DNA from: JANQUM01 sp047630355
GTDB taxonomy: Bacteria; Bacteroidota; Bacteroidia; Cytophagales; Spirosomataceae
NCBI GenBank assembly: GCA_047630355.1
Contig: JBLHXN010000028.1
Coordinates: 1 to 32,258, forward strand
Reading direction: 5' to 3'
Length of the DNA stretch: 32,258 nt
Every line of letters starts with the position of its first letter. The first letter of the stretch is position 1. The notes beneath the pieces were generated by a model, which searched no databases, was not told where the DNA came from, and was given only the letters and a program-made list of their open reading frames with translations. Of the stretch, positions 7,965-16,082 are shown in pieces. Made by a program: the position numbers and the translations under genes.

Positions 7965-9767
7965 ATGTTCAGAAAAGATAGGTGGATAGACTTTTTAGAC
8001 AGACTTATTGTCCTGAAGTCCTCCATTCTTAAACGTATTGAGTTTATTTTATCAGTTGTGCTTTTCCTTGGCTTTGGTTTGGTTCTTTATCAAATCGGCG
8101 TTCCGAAAGAACCACAAATAAAAGGCATCACAAACGGTATATTAAGGCAAATTCCCCGATTTGCGATGCTTTTGTATTTGGCGAAATGGGTATTGGGTGT
8201 AATTGATCGGAAACGTTTTCGTATTTTTTCCCGTGAATTTTTAGCCGATTTAGCCTTCTTTGGAATCTTATTTATCTTTGACCGGTTCAAACACGTAAAT
8301 TTTTTATTAGAAGGAGAGTGGTTTCTCTACATGTTGATTTGCGTATTTTTTGTTGTGCGTGTGATGCGTGCTGGAACACAGCTAAAAGTCACACTACTCA
8401 ACCCCTCCATATTATTTGTGGTCAGTTTCCTGCTTCTGATTATGATCGGAACTGCGTTGTTGTTGGTTCCGTCGGCGACTAATGGCAATCTTAATTTTGT
8501 GGATGCTCTTTTTACCGCCACGAGTGCGGTATGCGTTACTGGACTGACAACGGTGGATACCGCTTCAAAATTTACCGAATTAGGTAAAGATATCTTGTTG
8601 ATAATGATTCAGATTGGTGGGCTGGGGCTGATGACGTTCACTAACTTCTTTTCCGTTCTTTTTCGGGGAGAAATGAGTTTTAGAAACCACCTAATTTTGC
8701 AAAATATTATCGAAACTGATAAGCCAAATTCTTTATTTGCTACGTTAATAAAAATTGTCATTTATACACTGCTTGTAGAAGTACTGGGCGTTTTCTACAT
8801 TTACTTTACCATCAACACTGGACAATTCGCTTCCGCGAGTGATGAATGGATGTTCGCTATCTTTCATTCTATTTCGGCTTTCTGTAACGCTGGTTTCTCC
8901 ACGCTTCCGAACGGATTATTTAACGAAGGGCTTCGTTTTAACTACAATTTTCAACTTGCAATTTGTTTCTTAGTAATTTTGGGAGGAATTGGTTTTCCGG
9001 TCGTGAACGATTTATACACCAGTATAAAAAATGTTCTTTATAATATTTACCGAACCGTTTTATTGAAGGAAAGGTATAAAGTACAGGCTCGAAACGTTTC
9101 GGTGAATTCACGCATAGTGTTGACAACTACTTTCGTACTTTTGTTCGTGGGTATGTTTTTATATTTCGCAACCGAGTATAATAATGTACTAAAAGAGCAC
9201 ACCACTTTGTACGGAAAACTGGTTCAATCGTTTTTTGGCTCGGTCACTCCCCGAACGGCGGGTTTTAACACCGTTGATATGGGAGAACTAATGCAGGGTA
9301 CTATCTTAGTTTACCTACTATTTATGTGGATTGGTGCTTCGCCGAGTTCTACCGGCGGAGGAATTAAGACTACTACCTTTGCGATTGCTTTTTCTAATAT
9401 TGTTTCGCTTTCAAAAGGAAAAAGCCGGGTAGATTTGTTCAAACGGGAAATTTCCAGTACTTCCATTCACCGTGCATTTGCGGTAATATTTTTATCGTTG
9501 TTGATTATTGGTTCGGCGGTATTTGGGATTAGCCTTTTTGACCCAAATCACAACCTGACAGAAATCGCTTTTGAATGCTTCTCGGCTTATAGTACGGTTG
9601 GCTTATCGTTAAACATTACGGCTACTTTATCTGCACCAAGTAAGTTAATTCTCGTGCTTACGATGTTTATTGGTCGGGTGGGAATGTTTACGTTACTTTT
9701 TGGTATTTTCAACAAAGCAGAAAGCAGGATGTATCAATATCCGAAAGAGAATATTATTATTACGTAG
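7965..9767 (+). CDS. TrkH/KtrB family potassium uptake channel subunit
   Basis: A 600-residue membrane protein, counted from the ATG at 7965 (an in-frame TTG lies two codons upstream and is less likely). It contains the four pore loops of the superfamily of K+ transporters, with selectivity-filter glycines visible in TSAVCVTGLTTVD, SAFCNAGFSTLPNG, SVTPRTAGFNTVDMGEL and AYSTVGLSLN. Two or three additional N-terminal segments precede the channel core, so it is longer than the KtrB of Bacillus. These proteins normally work with a cytoplasmic TrkA/KtrA regulatory ring, and no such gene is in this window. It ends 59 bases before the convergent recR stop. Use of sodium or proton coupling cannot be predicted. 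Confidence 0.93.
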   Translation: MFRKDRWIDFLDRLIVLKSSILKRIEFILSVVLFLGFGLVLYQIGVPKEPQIKGITNGILRQIPRFAMLLYLAKWVLGVIDRKRFRIFSREFLADLAFFGILFIFDRFKHVNFLLEGEWFLYMLICVFFVVRVMRAGTQLKVTLLNPSILFVVSFLLLIMIGTALLLVPSATNGNLNFVDALFTATSAVCVTGLTTVDTASKFTELGKDILLIMIQIGGLGLMTFTNFFSVLFRGEMSFRNHLILQNIIETDKPNSLFATLIKIVIYTLLVEVLGVFYIYFTINTGQFASASDEWMFAIFHSISAFCNAGFSTLPNGLFNEGLRFNYNFQLAICFLVILGGIGFPVVNDLYTSIKNVLYNIYRTVLLKERYKVQARNVSVNSRIVLTTTFVLLFVGMFLYFATEYNNVLKEHTTLYGKLVQSFFGSVTPRTAGFNTVDMGELMQGTILVYLLFMWIGASPSSTGGGIKTTTFAIAFSNIVSLSKGKSRVDLFKREISSTSIHRAFAVIFLSLLIIGSAVFGISLFDPNHNLTEIAFECFSAYSTVGLSLNITATLSAPSKLILVLTMFIGRVGMFTLLFGIFNKAESRMYQYPKENIIIT

Positions 9768-9826
9768 GATTTGGCTATCAGCGAAAAGGCTAACATCAGA
9801 AATCTAACATCCAATGCTTGGATAAT

Positions 9827-10444
9827 TTACTTATAGTCCGTGCGGCTCAGGATACTTCTTCCGAGCGTGATTTCGTCGGCGTATTCAAGTTCGTTCCCAA
9901 TCGGGATTCCCCGAGCAATTGTACTTACTTTAATACTGAATTGAGTGAGTTTTTTCTGTAGATAAAACGCGGTGGTATCGCCTTCCATGGTCGGGCTGAG
10001 TGCCATGATAATTTCTGTAATGGGTGCATCAGATTCTCTGCTTTCGGCAACTCGCTTTACCAAAGAGTCAATGTTTAGGTTATTTGGACCAATTCCCATC
10101 AACGGTGATATTATTCCGCCCAATACGTGGTAAAGCCCCGTGTATTGTCCGGTATTTTCAATCGCCAATACATCGCGGGTATCTTGCACCAAACAAATCA
10201 CCGACTGATTCCTATTGATAGAAGTGCATATCCGGCATAAAACATCGTCAGAAATATTGTGGCATTTCAGACAATAGGTAGTTTGGGTACGCAAAGCTGT
10301 AAGAGCTTCGGTAAGCGTTTGGGTGGTGTTTACATCTTTTTTTAACAGATGTAATGCTAATCTGAGAGCCGTTTTTTTTCCAATTCCCGGTAGTTTGGAT
10401 ATTTCGGATACGGCATCCTCAATAAGTTTAGAAGGAAAGTTCAA
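9827..10444 (-). CDS. recR: Recombination mediator protein RecR
   Basis: A 205-residue protein that with RecO and RecF loads RecA at gaps. A helix-hairpin-helix (EISKLPGIGKKTALRLALHLL) occupies residues ~14-34. A four-cysteine zinc motif is at C58, C61, C70 and C73 (YCLKC, then CRIC). A Toprim fold follows (SVICLVQDTRDVLAIENTGQY, then MALSPTMEGDTTAFYL) and the C-terminal wing includes IARGIPIGNELEYADEITLGRS. Length and order are canonical for RecR. It lies 34 bases downstream of clpS on the same strand, likely in one transcript. Confidence 0.97.
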   Translation of the reverse strand: MNFPSKLIEDAVSEISKLPGIGKKTALRLALHLLKKDVNTTQTLTEALTALRTQTTYCLKCHNISDDVLCRICTSINRNQSVICLVQDTRDVLAIENTGQYTGLYHVLGGIISPLMGIGPNNLNIDSLVKRVAESRESDAPITEIIMALSPTMEGDTTAFYLQKKLTQFSIKVSTIARGIPIGNELEYADEITLGRSILSRTDYK

Positions 10445-10478
10445 ATCGTTTATCTTTTCGGAGTTTTCAAAGGAATTT

Positions 10479-10772
10479 TTATCGCAATATTACTTCGGCG
10501 GAGATTCCACGCCGACATATTTCCTTTCTCATAGGAGCCAATTCCTTGAAGTCTCCGTTCTTAACCTGACATTTTCCTTTAAAATGGATTATCATGGTAC
10601 ATTGTTCAGCTTGATCCGGCGAGTGTTCGCAAACTTCCACTAACGTCTGAATTACATATTCAAAAGTGTTTATATCGTCGTTAAAAACCACGAGCGAGTA
10701 TAACTTGATGTCGTTTAACTCTAAATCGTTTTCTTCTATTACTTCAATCTCTGGCAACGTCTGCTCTTGCAT
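10479..10772 (-). CDS. clpS: ATP-dependent Clp protease adaptor ClpS
   Basis: The adaptor delivers N-degron substrates to ClpA/ClpC-ClpP. I set the start at the ATG at 10772, giving 97 residues; a longer in-frame reading from 10811 adds 13 hydrophobic residues not seen in the family. The ClpS core is evident: LYSLVVFNDDINTFEYVIQTLVEVC is the conserved N-degron-binding region (split here as VVFNDDINTFEYV plus the following helix), followed by SPDQAEQCTMIIHFKGKCQV and the final strand GISAEVIL. No clpA or clpC lies in the window, though the disaggregase clpB is 7 kb away. It precedes recR on the same strand. Confidence 0.93.
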   Translation of the reverse strand: MQEQTLPEIEVIEENDLELNDIKLYSLVVFNDDINTFEYVIQTLVEVCEHSPDQAEQCTMIIHFKGKCQVKNGDFKELAPMRKEICRRGISAEVILR

Positions 10773-10898
10773 ATAATTTATTAAGTTTTCAATTATTACA
10801 AAATTAAACAAATCTCACGAATGAAAAATTTTTGTCGGCAGGTATTCAAAAAAAAGTTACCATATTTGAAACTTTGAATTTAACCAACCGCTCCTCAG

Positions 10899-12380
10899 AT
10901 GACCCCGTATCTCGCTATAGCTATCCTGCTTATCTACTTTTTAATTTTGATATATATATCGTATCGAACTTCAAAAGGTGCAGATACCAACACTTTTTTT
11001 ACTGCAAATAAGGAAGTACCGTGGTATTTGGTGGCATTTGGTATGATTGGTACTTCACTATCGGGCGTTACATTTATTTCGGTTCCCGGAGCCGTTGGGG
11101 TAAAAGATTTCTCTTACTTTCAAATGGTATTGGGGTATACGGTTGGCTACTTATTCATCGCCACTGTTTTGATGCCGCTTTATTACAAATTAAACCTGAT
11201 TTCGATTTATACTTATTTGGATAAACGTTTTGGCTTTTGGTCGTATAAAACTGGTTCGGCGTTTTTTCTACTTTCAAGGACACTCGGCTCGGCGGTCAGG
11301 TTATACATTGCGGCGATGGTGTTACAAATTGCCATTTACGATCCGTTAAACGTACCATTTGAAATTTCAGTGGTTATCACTATTGCCCTAATTTGGGTTT
11401 ATACGTTTAAGGGCGGGATCAAAACCATTGTCATCACCGATACCTTACAAACCACGTTCCTGATAACTGCCGTTGCTTTGACAATTATTTTGATTACCAG
11501 CGAATTGGGTCTTGGTTTCGGAGAAATGGTTGATACGGTTTACGCAAGTAATTATTCGGACATATTCTTTTTTGAAGGTGGCTGGAGTGACAGTCAAAAC
11601 TTCTTTAAGCAATTTCTTTCGGGAGCATTCATTGCGATTGTAATGACGGGACTCGATCAGGATTTGATGCAAAAAAACCTGACTTGTAAGAATATTGACG
11701 AAGCACAGAAAAATATGCTGTGGTTCACAATTGTGTTGGTTTTTGTGAATTTGATGTTCCTGGGTTTAGGTGCTTTGATGTACATCTACGCTAACCAAAA
11801 AGGAATTGAAATTCCGGTTAAAACAGATGATTTGTATCCGTTCCTGGCATTGCAGCATTTTGGAGCGGAAGGCTTCGGCACGAGTGGCCTTGTAGTAGCG
11901 GTAACTTTTCTGATTGGAATTACGGCGGCTACCTACGCCAGTTCAGATTCAGCTCTTACGGCTCTCACAACGGCATTTTGTGTTGACTTCCTTGATATTC
12001 AGAGCAAGGAAGAAAAAGAGCGTAACAAATTGAAAAACCGAACGCATGTAGGATTTTCAGTAGTGTTTGTAATCGTGATTATCATTTTTCATAAACTCAA
12101 TAGTCAGGATGTGATTTCGGCTACGTTCCAGATCGCGAGTTACACGTACGGTCCGTTATTAGGTCTTTTTGCCTACGGTATCTACACAAAAAACGAAGTA
12201 AAAGACCGGTTTGTACCCTTCGTATGCATTTTAGCTCCGATACTAACTTTTGGATTAGTTCAGCTTATAGAAACGTACGGTAACTACCAATTTGGCTTTG
12301 AGAATCTGCTATTAAATGGTGCTTTGACAATGCTCGGATTATTTATCGTAAGAAGAAAACCAAATCCTGCAATCGGCTAA
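10899..12380 (+). CDS. Sodium:solute symporter (SSS family)
   Basis: A 493-residue membrane protein with about 13 predicted helices. SSS-family landmarks: FFTANKEVPWYLVAFGMIGTSLSG near residues 32-55, a GAVGVKDFSYFQMVLGYTVGYL segment, TFKGGIKTIVITDTLQTTFL (the family signature around residues 168-190), and ASSDSALTALTTAFCVDFL near 348-366. The family couples Na+ entry to uptake of sugars, amino acids, sialic acid or other organic solutes; the substrate cannot be predicted from this sequence. It stands alone, divergent from clpS, with 126 bases between starts. A weak inverted repeat follows the stop. Confidence 0.92.
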   Translation: MTPYLAIAILLIYFLILIYISYRTSKGADTNTFFTANKEVPWYLVAFGMIGTSLSGVTFISVPGAVGVKDFSYFQMVLGYTVGYLFIATVLMPLYYKLNLISIYTYLDKRFGFWSYKTGSAFFLLSRTLGSAVRLYIAAMVLQIAIYDPLNVPFEISVVITIALIWVYTFKGGIKTIVITDTLQTTFLITAVALTIILITSELGLGFGEMVDTVYASNYSDIFFFEGGWSDSQNFFKQFLSGAFIAIVMTGLDQDLMQKNLTCKNIDEAQKNMLWFTIVLVFVNLMFLGLGALMYIYANQKGIEIPVKTDDLYPFLALQHFGAEGFGTSGLVVAVTFLIGITAATYASSDSALTALTTAFCVDFLDIQSKEEKERNKLKNRTHVGFSVVFVIVIIIFHKLNSQDVISATFQIASYTYGPLLGLFAYGIYTKNEVKDRFVPFVCILAPILTFGLVQLIETYGNYQFGFENLLLNGALTMLGLFIVRRKPNPAIG

Positions 12381-12409
12381 TATAAAGTGGCATAATTATT
12401 GTCTTTATA
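12381..12409 (+). terminator. Possible weak terminator after the symporter gene
   Basis: TATAAAG at 12381-12387 is repeated inverted as CTTTATA at 12403-12409 with a 15-base loop. The stem is AT-rich and no T run follows, so it may be incidental. Confidence 0.2.
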
Positions 12410-12447
12410 AGGTAAAGCTATCACAGACGTTTACTCACAGCTCTATT

Positions 12448-14655
12448 ATGGGATTACCTTCACTTTACGCCAATATCCGGCAGTTCAACCCTTTTCCTTC
12501 GATAACGGTATCTTTGTTACTATCGTCTTCGTTGATTTCCTTTGGAAATAACCTTCGAGATAACCTCCGGGAAGTTTCTACAGACACCACAAATATAGTT
12601 TGCAATCTGCAAACCGGAAGCATGATAGAATTTGGTGAAGATATTTCAGATTCAGACTGCGTTGAGCTGTTGGCAAATCAGTACATCGATTTAGTAGGTG
12701 ATTTCAATACAGTTTCTGGTAACACTTTCGACGCCCGCATTGGGAATGTAGTTGCTAATACAAAGGTTTACGCCATTCCTGAGTACGGAACGGGCGTTGT
12801 GGAAATGGACTACACTGGAAAAGTAGTGCGAACAATGCTCAATTTAGAACTTATTGAAACCGAAAACGGAGTTTACAAACTAAAAGATCTCGCGTATCAA
12901 ACGAAACTTTATTCGTTTGATCCAACCGGTGACGCTAAAAGGTACTTGATTGGATTTTCTAACAAATACGAAAGAGTTGCCACTTCTTTTTCTACGGATC
13001 AGATGCGGGATGGCATAGACGTAACTGCTTACAAGGGTCGTGAAATAACAATTACGGCTTATATGATTGATAACTTTCAAGAATGGATTGGTTCAAATGC
13101 GGTGCAACAAACTATCTTCATACCAGACGCAAACTACGAAGCGACTAAAAAAGTTAACAATATAACCTACTATTACGCCCCGGATACCCGCGTTTATAAA
13201 CCTTCACACATTCCGTATTTCGATAGTTATGGCAAAAGACTGAATCTTAGCAAAGGGGAAATATTTTCGACGTTGGCTACTACATACAAAGAGAATCTAA
13301 ATCCTTCTTGGCACAAGTTAAATGTATCAGGAATAAGAAGTCCCGAGCTTGATAATTCGATTCGATTTTTGATGGATGATTTCGTCAAATATATTAACTC
13401 CAACGGAGTTCCTCATCCAGTAGCTTATCAAGTCGGACCCGACGGGCACCTTGATGTTGATGCTTGGATTAGGTGGTTTGATGCTGCTTACGCTGCACAT
13501 GGTCATGATCCAATTGTTTTCAGATCAGGCGTTTTGGGTGCTTTTGCTTCAACTTATACCAACCCGTTTGGTAGCAGATATAAAACACTATTTATAAATA
13601 ATGAGCTATGGAATTTCTGGGAACAAACAGGTAGTAAAGGGCAAATGTTTATGAACTGGGTTCGTTCTGCGTACGAAAGGCATCACGAACTAACTGGAAA
13701 CAATATCCTTCCCTGGTTTCGCAGAATATACAACTATAACGCAGACATATCAGATATAGGTTATGCCAACCCTAATGAGGTCATTGCCGGAACGTACCGA
13801 GACTTAACCTTCGAAAGCGGAGGAGATTTTGAAAAATTTAAGAACTGGGGTGGTAAGTACGGCTCTATGTCCGCATCCAATGCCCTCGAATGGGGAGCAA
13901 ATATGAACGACTTTGGTAGGTATGTTGGAAACCTGTACGGGTACAACTACATTTATGATATTATTTACCAAGGTTTACTCTTTCAGAAGCATAAAATTGA
14001 TAAAAAACCAGTTTTTGTTATTTGGCACGACGTAGAACCGGTGTATCATCAGTTCAGACAATCTAATACGTGGGTCAAATTCAATGACCGGGTTTACAGA
14101 ATACCCACAAAACAAGTAGTAGGACCGGAAATAATGTTTGCTACCGGAGCTGCCGTGGCGTTCTTTACTCCTCCGAGTAGTGAGGGAGGTTTGATGGTTT
14201 GGTCAGAAGCAGTTTGGGCGGATGCAAAAGACGCCGAAGGTCTTTACCCAAACCTGACCGCGTACGAACTAAAATCAGTGGGCGAAAGACGAACCGTTTT
14301 TGATGCAAGCAGGTCAATGTATCCGGCCAAACCCGTAACCTTTGTGAATCAAGCTTTTGATGCTTTTTCAATCGTAAAAGACCATAAAGAAATCCTCGAA
14401 AACTCGGAAGCAATCATAGCCGACGTAAGAGTAGATAATCACTGGTTTACCGACGTAGAGAAATATCCATACGCTTCTGCGTACAATCGCCGCCCATTTG
14501 TGGCTTATCGGGAATACAAAGGTGAATTATTAGTATTTGCCTATGCCTGGTATAATCATCAAAATATTGAGACCACTTTCCGCACCGCAAATGGTGTAGA
14601 ACTCACTATTGAAATTAAAGGTTGTTACCCAACTATTGCGAAGATATCAAACTAA
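12448..14655 (+). CDS. Large probable exported protein of unknown family
   Basis: A 735-residue protein that I cannot assign to a family. A hydrophobic stretch at about residues 18-33 (SITVSLLLSSSLISFG) suggests an uncleaved or cleaved export signal after a short polar start. The next ~200 residues contain a repeated beta-rich pattern (GNVVANTKVYAIPEYGTGVV, then YKLKDLAYQTKLYSFDPTGD). The C-terminal ~450 residues are rich in aromatic residues, including DAWIRWFDAAYAAHGHDPIVF, KKPVFVIWHDVEPVYHQFR and SSEGGLMVWSEAVWADAKD. Such aromatic clusters occur in carbohydrate-active enzymes, but no catalytic signature is visible. There is no C-terminal T9SS sorting motif. It ends 5 bases from the stop of the convergent metalloprotease gene. 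Confidence 0.7.
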   Translation: MGLPSLYANIRQFNPFPSITVSLLLSSSLISFGNNLRDNLREVSTDTTNIVCNLQTGSMIEFGEDISDSDCVELLANQYIDLVGDFNTVSGNTFDARIGNVVANTKVYAIPEYGTGVVEMDYTGKVVRTMLNLELIETENGVYKLKDLAYQTKLYSFDPTGDAKRYLIGFSNKYERVATSFSTDQMRDGIDVTAYKGREITITAYMIDNFQEWIGSNAVQQTIFIPDANYEATKKVNNITYYYAPDTRVYKPSHIPYFDSYGKRLNLSKGEIFSTLATTYKENLNPSWHKLNVSGIRSPELDNSIRFLMDDFVKYINSNGVPHPVAYQVGPDGHLDVDAWIRWFDAAYAAHGHDPIVFRSGVLGAFASTYTNPFGSRYKTLFINNELWNFWEQTGSKGQMFMNWVRSAYERHHELTGNNILPWFRRIYNYNADISDIGYANPNEVIAGTYRDLTFESGGDFEKFKNWGGKYGSMSASNALEWGANMNDFGRYVGNLYGYNYIYDIIYQGLLFQKHKIDKKPVFVIWHDVEPVYHQFRQSNTWVKFNDRVYRIPTKQVVGPEIMFATGAAVAFFTPPSSEGGLMVWSEAVWADAKDAEGLYPNLTAYELKSVGERRTVFDASRSMYPAKPVTFVNQAFDAFSIVKDHKEILENSEAIIADVRVDNHWFTDVEKYPYASAYNRRPFVAYREYKGELLVFAYAWYNHQNIETTFRTANGVELTIEIKGCYPTIAKISN

Positions 14656-14660
14656 TATCC

Positions 14661-15914
14661 TTATTGCACAACCATAACTTTGTGCGTTTTAACCAAATTT
14701 CCTGATTTGATTTCTAAAAAGTAAATCTTCGGAATCCAATCAGCGGTATTGATTAGCAACTGACCATTTTCTGATGAATAATCAGTTTTACGGTAGAATG
14801 TTTTGCCCGCTGAATCTCTGACAATTATAGAGTAATCGTTCAATTTATTTTGAGGCAAATAAATATTCAATTCGTTTCTAACTGGATTAGGATATACAAG
14901 CGTTTGCAGAACTTCGGGTTCTGTTGCGGTTATGGTATTCCCTGAAACAGGCAAGTTTTTTATTCCCCAACCAATTTGATTTAAAATGAGCAAGGTTAAA
15001 TCTCCGGGTGTGTGAATTACCTCCGCCGATCTAACACTCGGAGTCATTAGTGAATTGTCGTTTCCTTGCGGATAATTAAATTCATCCAAATGCGATACGC
15101 TTGCTCCGATTCTGAATGGATCAACGGCATTCAACTGCGGTAGCTTTCCCGTGTAAATATTATTCCCCAAAAAGAAGAACAAGTCATTGCTTGTCAATTG
15201 CTGCTTTAATTGCAACGAAGGATTGCCGTATATTTTGGTGTCCTGAATTATTTCGCTACTACCGTTCTGTACAAAAATATCGAAAACATAAGGGACTAAA
15301 GACTGTCCCCATTCACCGCGTTGGTTATCGTCGGTCAATTTGAAAGACGAATTAAACCCCAATCCGTGAGCTATTTCGTGTAGTACCACAGATACCATAT
15401 CAAAACGATTGCTCTCCGGGACGCCATTTATACTGAACGACCAGTTTATATTTCTGTTCAATGAAATAGTAATCTCAAACTCATTCGAATTAAGGTTTTG
15501 ACCAGAAATAGCTTCCGCCAGAGCAACCGGATACCAAACATTTCTGTAAGGTGCTAACGTGAAATTTCGGTATATTTTTGTTGCTCCAGACTGAGCCAAC
15601 GTAGAACCTGGCAGCGATTCCCACTTTGCCTGAATCTTAATTTTTTGCGGAGATACAATATAACTTTCCCAAATAGAAACTGCTTTTTGAAAAGAAGTTT
15701 TTGCTTGCATCGGAAAATCCACGTACGAAGTTTCAATACTACTATTTACGCTTCGTACGTTCTTTGATACTGAACGTTCAAGAACGGAAGTCATCGCATC
15801 GTTATGTACACCTTTACAAATGATTGGCTGTACAACAAATGAATTTTGTGCGTAAACGGCACTTCCGAAAAGCAGGATAACTAATGGTAATAACTTCAAT
15901 AATGGTAGATTCAA
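14661..15914 (-). CDS. T9SS-secreted zinc metalloprotease-like protein
   Basis: A 417-residue exported protein. Residues 1-22 form a signal peptide ending in AVYAQ. A zinc-binding motif HEIAHGLGF starts at H179 (HExxH with Glu180 as catalytic base). The histidine expected at +10 in metzincins (HExxHxxGxxH) is not present; the sequence continues NSSFKL. The C-terminal ~80 residues form a type A T9SS sorting domain, with TLVYPNPVRNELNIYLP, then YSIIVRDSAGKTFYRKTD and KIYFLEIKSGNLVKTHKVMVV at the end. It is therefore predicted to cross the outer membrane through the T9SS and be released or anchored. Similar HEIAHGLGF proteins are found in several Bacteroidota, so the third ligand probably differs from classical metzincins. 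Confidence 0.85.
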   Translation of the reverse strand: MNLPLLKLLPLVILLFGSAVYAQNSFVVQPIICKGVHNDAMTSVLERSVSKNVRSVNSSIETSYVDFPMQAKTSFQKAVSIWESYIVSPQKIKIQAKWESLPGSTLAQSGATKIYRNFTLAPYRNVWYPVALAEAISGQNLNSNEFEITISLNRNINWSFSINGVPESNRFDMVSVVLHEIAHGLGFNSSFKLTDDNQRGEWGQSLVPYVFDIFVQNGSSEIIQDTKIYGNPSLQLKQQLTSNDLFFFLGNNIYTGKLPQLNAVDPFRIGASVSHLDEFNYPQGNDNSLMTPSVRSAEVIHTPGDLTLLILNQIGWGIKNLPVSGNTITATEPEVLQTLVYPNPVRNELNIYLPQNKLNDYSIIVRDSAGKTFYRKTDYSSENGQLLINTADWIPKIYFLEIKSGNLVKTHKVMVVQ

Positions 15915-16082
15915 GATTTTAGGTGTTGATGAAAATACGAATTTGAATTAATTATAGTTGGCTACGAAGCCACAAATCAACAGAATTAATGAATTCAAAA
16001 TTACTTAAATATTATTTGGCAATTACTCAAAACCCGCTGATTTATCTCTTACTTTTGAAGGCGAAAATACCTAATTAATTAA

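Noticed and set aside
10323..10643. 106-codon forward ORF spanning the recR start and clpS
   Set aside because: Overlaps two well-supported genes on the other strand.
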